Positions 61,403 through 64,000 of a stretch of DNA of 64,000 nt are shown in pieces. The position numbers were made by a program, and so were the translations under genes. The notes under the pieces were generated by a model. The model made no database searches, was not told the DNA's origin, and worked only from the letters and a program-made list of their open reading frames with translations. Within the stretch, counting starts at the first letter, position 1. Every line of letters begins with the position of its first letter. The stretch is from the NCBI GenBank assembly GCA_026003935.1, contig BPIE01000001.1, forward strand, positions 868,001 through 932,000. The letters run 5' to 3'. The DNA comes from Tepidiforma sp. Its GTDB lineage: Bacteria > Chloroflexota > Dehalococcoidia > Tepidiformales > Tepidiformaceae.

Positions 61403-61759
61403 TTCGGTGCCGCGGAGGAGCCAGGAGAGGGCGGGCTCGCGCGATTGGAAGAATTCGACGGGCGCCGGGTGCGGGAGGTCGCCCCGGTAGGCGAGGACCT
61501 GTCGGAAGGTGCCGAAGACGAGCGGAGAGGGGGCGACGACAGCGGTGCGGAAGGAACCGAGCGCCTGGACGGAGCGGACGAAAGAGGCGAGCCAGAGGAC
61601 ATCGGCTTCGATTCGTTCGACGTCGGTGGCATCGAGGAGGAGGCGGCCGCATTCGACGGCCCGGCGGTACGAGGATTCCCCGGGGAAGTCGACCCCGCGG
61701 ACCACGCCGCGGAGGCGGAGTTCGATGTAGCGGTCGTGCTCGAGCATCTGATAGGGCAC
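61388..61759 (-). CDS. STAS/SpoIIAA-like small protein
   Basis: A 123-residue protein whose alternating strands and helices (YIELRLRGVVRGVDF, RLLLDATDVERIEADVLWLA, FRTAVVAPSPLVFGTFRQV) resemble a STAS/SpoIIAA-like fold. It lacks the serine phosphorylation site typical of anti-sigma factor antagonists, so a signalling role is unproven. The stop region overlaps the end of addA by 15 nt on the opposite strand. It lies 18 nt downstream of the FAD-oxidase gene. Confidence 0.65.
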   Translation of the reverse strand: MPYQMLEHDRYIELRLRGVVRGVDFPGESSYRRAVECGRLLLDATDVERIEADVLWLASFVRSVQALGSFRTAVVAPSPLVFGTFRQVLAYRGDLPHPAPVEFFQSREPALSWLLRGTESAAG

Positions 61760-61777
61760 GGCGTGTTCCCCGGGGGC

Positions 61778-63172
61778 TTATGGTAAGCGAGGGACGGGTG
61801 GCGCGAAACTGTCGGGGTCGAAGATGACGCCGGGATTGAGGAGCCAGGCAGGGTCGAGCGCCCGCTTGATTGCCTGCATGGCATGGATATCGGCGAGAGA
61901 GCGGGTGAGGTTGAGCCAGCGCTTCTTGGCGATGCCGATGCCGTGTTCGGCGCTGATGGAGCCGCCGAGGGAGGCGACGAGGCGGAGGACGACATCGTCG
62001 GCGGTCTCGTCGTCGGGGGCGATGCCGAGGAGGTTAACGTGGAGATTGCCGTCGCCGGCATGGCCGAAGAGGACGGGCCGCGCGGAGGGGCAGGCGCGGG
62101 CGAGGGCGGTGCGGACCGATGCTTCGAATTCGGCGAGCCGGCCGGCGGGGAGGGTGACATCGAGCTTGTGGGGGATGCCCTCGGCGGAGATGGCCTCGGT
62201 GTGGCGTTCGCGGTAGGCCCAGAGGCGGTCGCGGCCGGCGCGGTCGGTGGCGATGAGCGTTGCGGCCGGGTCGGCGAGCGGTTCGAGCGCGGCAGCGAGG
62301 GCGGGGGCGGGGTCGGAGGGCCCGGCGCATTCGATGAGGAGGTAGCAGGGGTAGCGGCCGGGGAAGGGCGGCGAGATGCGGGCATGCCGGAGTACGAGTT
62401 CGAGCCCCTCGGGGAAGAAGACCTCGGCGGCTTCGAGGCCGGGGGCTGCTGCGCGGACGGTGCGGACGACTTCGAGGGCCGCGTCGAGGGAGGGAAGCCC
62501 GAGGAGGGCGACGGCGCGCGCCGGGCGGGCGGGGATGAGCCGGAGGCGGACGCGCGTGATGACGGCGAGCGTGCCTTCGCTGCCGGCGATGAGGCCGGGG
62601 AGGTCGTAGCCGGAGTTGTCCTTGAGCAGGCCGGGGAGCCGGGAGATGACGGAGCCGTCGGCGAGGACGGCTTCGAGGCCGATGACCTGGTGGCGCATGG
62701 GGCCGTAGCGGATGACGCGAACGCCGCCGGCGTTGGTTGCGACCATGCCGCCGATGGTGGCGCTGGCGCGGGAGGCGAGGTCGACGCCGACGTCCCATCC
62801 GGCGGGGCGGACGTGATGCTGGAGCTGTTCGAGGGTGACGCCTGCGCCGACGGTGACTTCGCCGGCGACGGTGTCGAACGCTTCGATGGCGTCGAGGCGC
62901 CTGAGGGAGAGCACGGCTTCGCCGGAGCGGGGAACGCTGCCGCCGACGAGGCCGGTGTTGCCGCCCTGCGGGACGATGGGCTGCCCGGCGCTGCTGCAGG
63001 CCGCGAGGACGGCGGCGACCTCGGCGGCGGAGCCGGGCCGGACGACGAAGGGCGCCTTTCCGGTGAAGCGGCGGGTCCAGTCGGTTTCGAAGGAGGCGCG
63101 GGTGTCGGGGTCTTCGAGCAGATGCGCGGGGCCGACGATGCGGGTGAGGCGGGCACGGAGGTCCGGGGTCAC
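61778..63172 (-). CDS. FAD-binding oxidase, glycolate/D-lactate dehydrogenase type
   Basis: A 464-residue flavoprotein of the vanillyl-alcohol oxidase/GlcD family. The PCMH FAD domain (IVPQGGNTGLVGGSVP, VTVGAGVTLEQLQHHV, RASATIGGMVATNAGGVRV, GYDLPGLIAGSEGTLAVI) is followed by the GlcD C-terminal domain (LFGHAGDGNLHVNLLG, AEHGIGIAKKRWL). It oxidises 2-hydroxy acids such as D-lactate, glycolate or D-2-hydroxyglutarate. No glcE/glcF partner is adjacent, so it is probably the single-subunit type. Start ATG at 63172. Confidence 0.93.
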   Translation of the reverse strand: MTPDLRARLTRIVGPAHLLEDPDTRASFETDWTRRFTGKAPFVVRPGSAAEVAAVLAACSSAGQPIVPQGGNTGLVGGSVPRSGEAVLSLRRLDAIEAFDTVAGEVTVGAGVTLEQLQHHVRPAGWDVGVDLASRASATIGGMVATNAGGVRVIRYGPMRHQVIGLEAVLADGSVISRLPGLLKDNSGYDLPGLIAGSEGTLAVITRVRLRLIPARPARAVALLGLPSLDAALEVVRTVRAAAPGLEAAEVFFPEGLELVLRHARISPPFPGRYPCYLLIECAGPSDPAPALAAALEPLADPAATLIATDRAGRDRLWAYRERHTEAISAEGIPHKLDVTLPAGRLAEFEASVRTALARACPSARPVLFGHAGDGNLHVNLLGIAPDDETADDVVLRLVASLGGSISAEHGIGIAKKRWLNLTRSLADIHAMQAIKRALDPAWLLNPGVIFDPDSFAPPVPRLP

Positions 63173-63200
63173 GCGGGGAGTCTACCGCGGCAGGCGACCG

Positions 63201-63458
63201 TCAGTGAGAGTGGGGGCGGGTGCCGGGTCCGTGGCTGTGGCCGTGGTGGGACCAGCGGCTGCCGCCGCCGCGGGGAGCGGGATTGCCGAGGGACTCGCGG
63301 GCGGCGCCGCGGGTGAACGTCATCATGGGCGGGGTGAAGACGCGCGTTGCGGGGACGCTGCACATCGGGCAATCGGCCGGGATGTCGGAGTCCTTGATGC
63401 TGCGGGAGACTTCGAAGTCGAGGCCGCAGCGTTCGCAGTGGTAGTCGTAGAGGGGCAT
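63201..63458 (-). CDS. FmdB-type zinc-ribbon protein
   Basis: An 85-residue protein with the FmdB/CxxC_CxxC_SSSS pattern: MPLYDYHCERCGLDFEVSRS, then CPMC about 22 residues on. The C terminus is His/Gly-rich (SRWSHHGHSHGPGTRPHSH) and may bind additional metal. GGAGG lies before the ATG and TAAACT further upstream is a plausible -10 on the minus strand. A regulatory role is proposed for the family but not established. Confidence 0.85.
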   Translation of the reverse strand: MPLYDYHCERCGLDFEVSRSIKDSDIPADCPMCSVPATRVFTPPMMTFTRGAARESLGNPAPRGGGSRWSHHGHSHGPGTRPHSH

Positions 63459-63498
63459 CGGGGCCTCCGTTGTCTTGATGCAGTTTACCGCATCTGCA

Positions 63499-64000
63499 GT
63501 GGGATGCAGAATCTGGTCATGGAGCAAGAGACGTTCGCGGAAGTTGCTGAGACTGGCGGGCGACGGGCCGGGGGCGCCGACGCTGGCCGTGCTGGTGCAT
63601 GCGGGGTTCCCGGAGGAGCTGCTCGTCGACGTCGAGGAGCTGTGCCGGTCGTTCTCGGGGTTCGTCGGGGCGCCGGTGGTGCTCGCAAGCGCGCCGGGCG
63701 TGCCGCTGGAAGCGACGCTCGACCGGCTGACCGGCGACGGCGGCGTGTGGGAGGTGCGGTTCGTCGCTCCGCCGACGTCGAAGGCGGCGAGCATGAGCTC
63801 GGCGCCGTTCGTGTACCGGGAGGACGGACGGCCGGACTGGGGCGCGATGTGGCAGGGCTTCTGCGAGCTGGCGCTGTACGGGGGGCCGCCGCACCGCGGC
63901 GAGGCCGATGCGCTGCACGCGGTGGAACACCCGGTGGAGGTCCCGGCAGACCCGGAGTTCGACGCGATTGCGGAGATTCGGCGGGGGATTTACGAGACGA
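63499..64000 (+). CDS. unknown protein, truncated by window end
   Basis: The frame from about 63550 to the window end is convincingly coding: LAGDGPGAPTLAVLVHAGFP, ELLVDVEELCRSFSG and FVGAPVVLASAPGVPL, with a helical tail (EFDAIAEIRRGIYET). I cannot assign a family. The start is unclear: a GTG at 63499 opens this frame, but ATG 63519 in the neighbouring frame gives a more gene-like start (MEQETFAEVAE) and would join LAGDG by skipping one base near 63552. A TTG at 63544 is a third choice. Confidence 0.55.
   Translation, partial: MGCRIWSWSKRRSRKLLRLAGDGPGAPTLAVLVHAGFPEELLVDVEELCRSFSGFVGAPVVLASAPGVPLEATLDRLTGDGGVWEVRFVAPPTSKAASMSSAPFVYREDGRPDWGAMWQGFCELALYGGPPHRGEADALHAVEHPVEVPADPEFDAIAEIRRGIYET

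Noticed and set aside
1-64000. CRISPR arrays, rRNA operons, transposases or prophage
   Set aside because: No regularly spaced repeats, rRNA sequence, transposase-like protein or phage structural gene was seen on either strand.

Overview
The window reads as a very GC-rich (roughly 70% by eye) bacterial chromosome segment with no rRNA, tRNA, CRISPR array or insertion sequence that I could recognise. The mix of genes points to a flagellated, monoderm-like, non-photosynthetic Chloroflexota, most likely of the Tepidiforma/Dehalococcoidia type. It contains flagellins, a sortase, lipoproteins with Gly/Ala-Cys lipoboxes, paired CaiB/BaiF CoA-transferases, F420/FMN luciferase-like oxidoreductase, AddAB-type nuclease and many short intergenic gaps. 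The taxonomic call is inference; no marker rRNA is present.

Left end (1-3.5 kb): the 5' part of recG, degV overlapping it, then rpe on the opposite strand and a small hypothetical gene. Flagellar block (3.6-13.9 kb, + strand): three tandem flagellins, a FlaG-like protein, fliD, fliS, a FliT-position helical protein, a sortase, the anti-sigma factor flgM and an atypical response regulator. Flagellins 1 and 3 and fliD each carry one extra base that breaks the frame; flagellins 2 and 3 share a nearly identical 1.1 kb segment.

Middle (13.9-33 kb): a lipoprotein peptide-binding protein, pterin carbinolamine dehydratase, a four-cluster ferredoxin, hydrolase, DUF402, SelW-like and nitroreductase genes. 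These are followed by two CaiB-type CoA-transferases, a LysM lipoprotein, an M28 peptidase, a GDSL hydrolase, uvrC, an AstE/AspA-like protein, a phosphoribosyltransferase, an isolated nuoB and a polar amino-acid ABC transporter. Centre-right (33-45.9 kb): thrB and an acetyltransferase, a large membrane-anchored degenerate PP2C/propeller protein, a DUF454 protein, ribD with an EVE-domain gene, a hydrolase with a luciferase-like oxidoreductase and two SufR-like regulators. A globin-coupled chemoreceptor is transcribed away from a PAS histidine kinase.

Right (45.9-64 kb): a variant SbcD/SbcC pair (SbcC frameshifted), a zinc/manganese ABC transporter, an acyl-CoA dehydrogenase plus APH-like kinase pair, an AddB/AddA pair (AddA frameshifted), a STAS-like protein, an FAD-linked oxidase, a zinc-ribbon protein and a truncated unknown gene. 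Two themes run through the window. One is a run of single-base frameshifts, mostly +1, in otherwise intact genes. The other is a repeated promoter layout in which a TANNNT box lies 5-9 nt before the start codon, implying that leaderless mRNAs are common.
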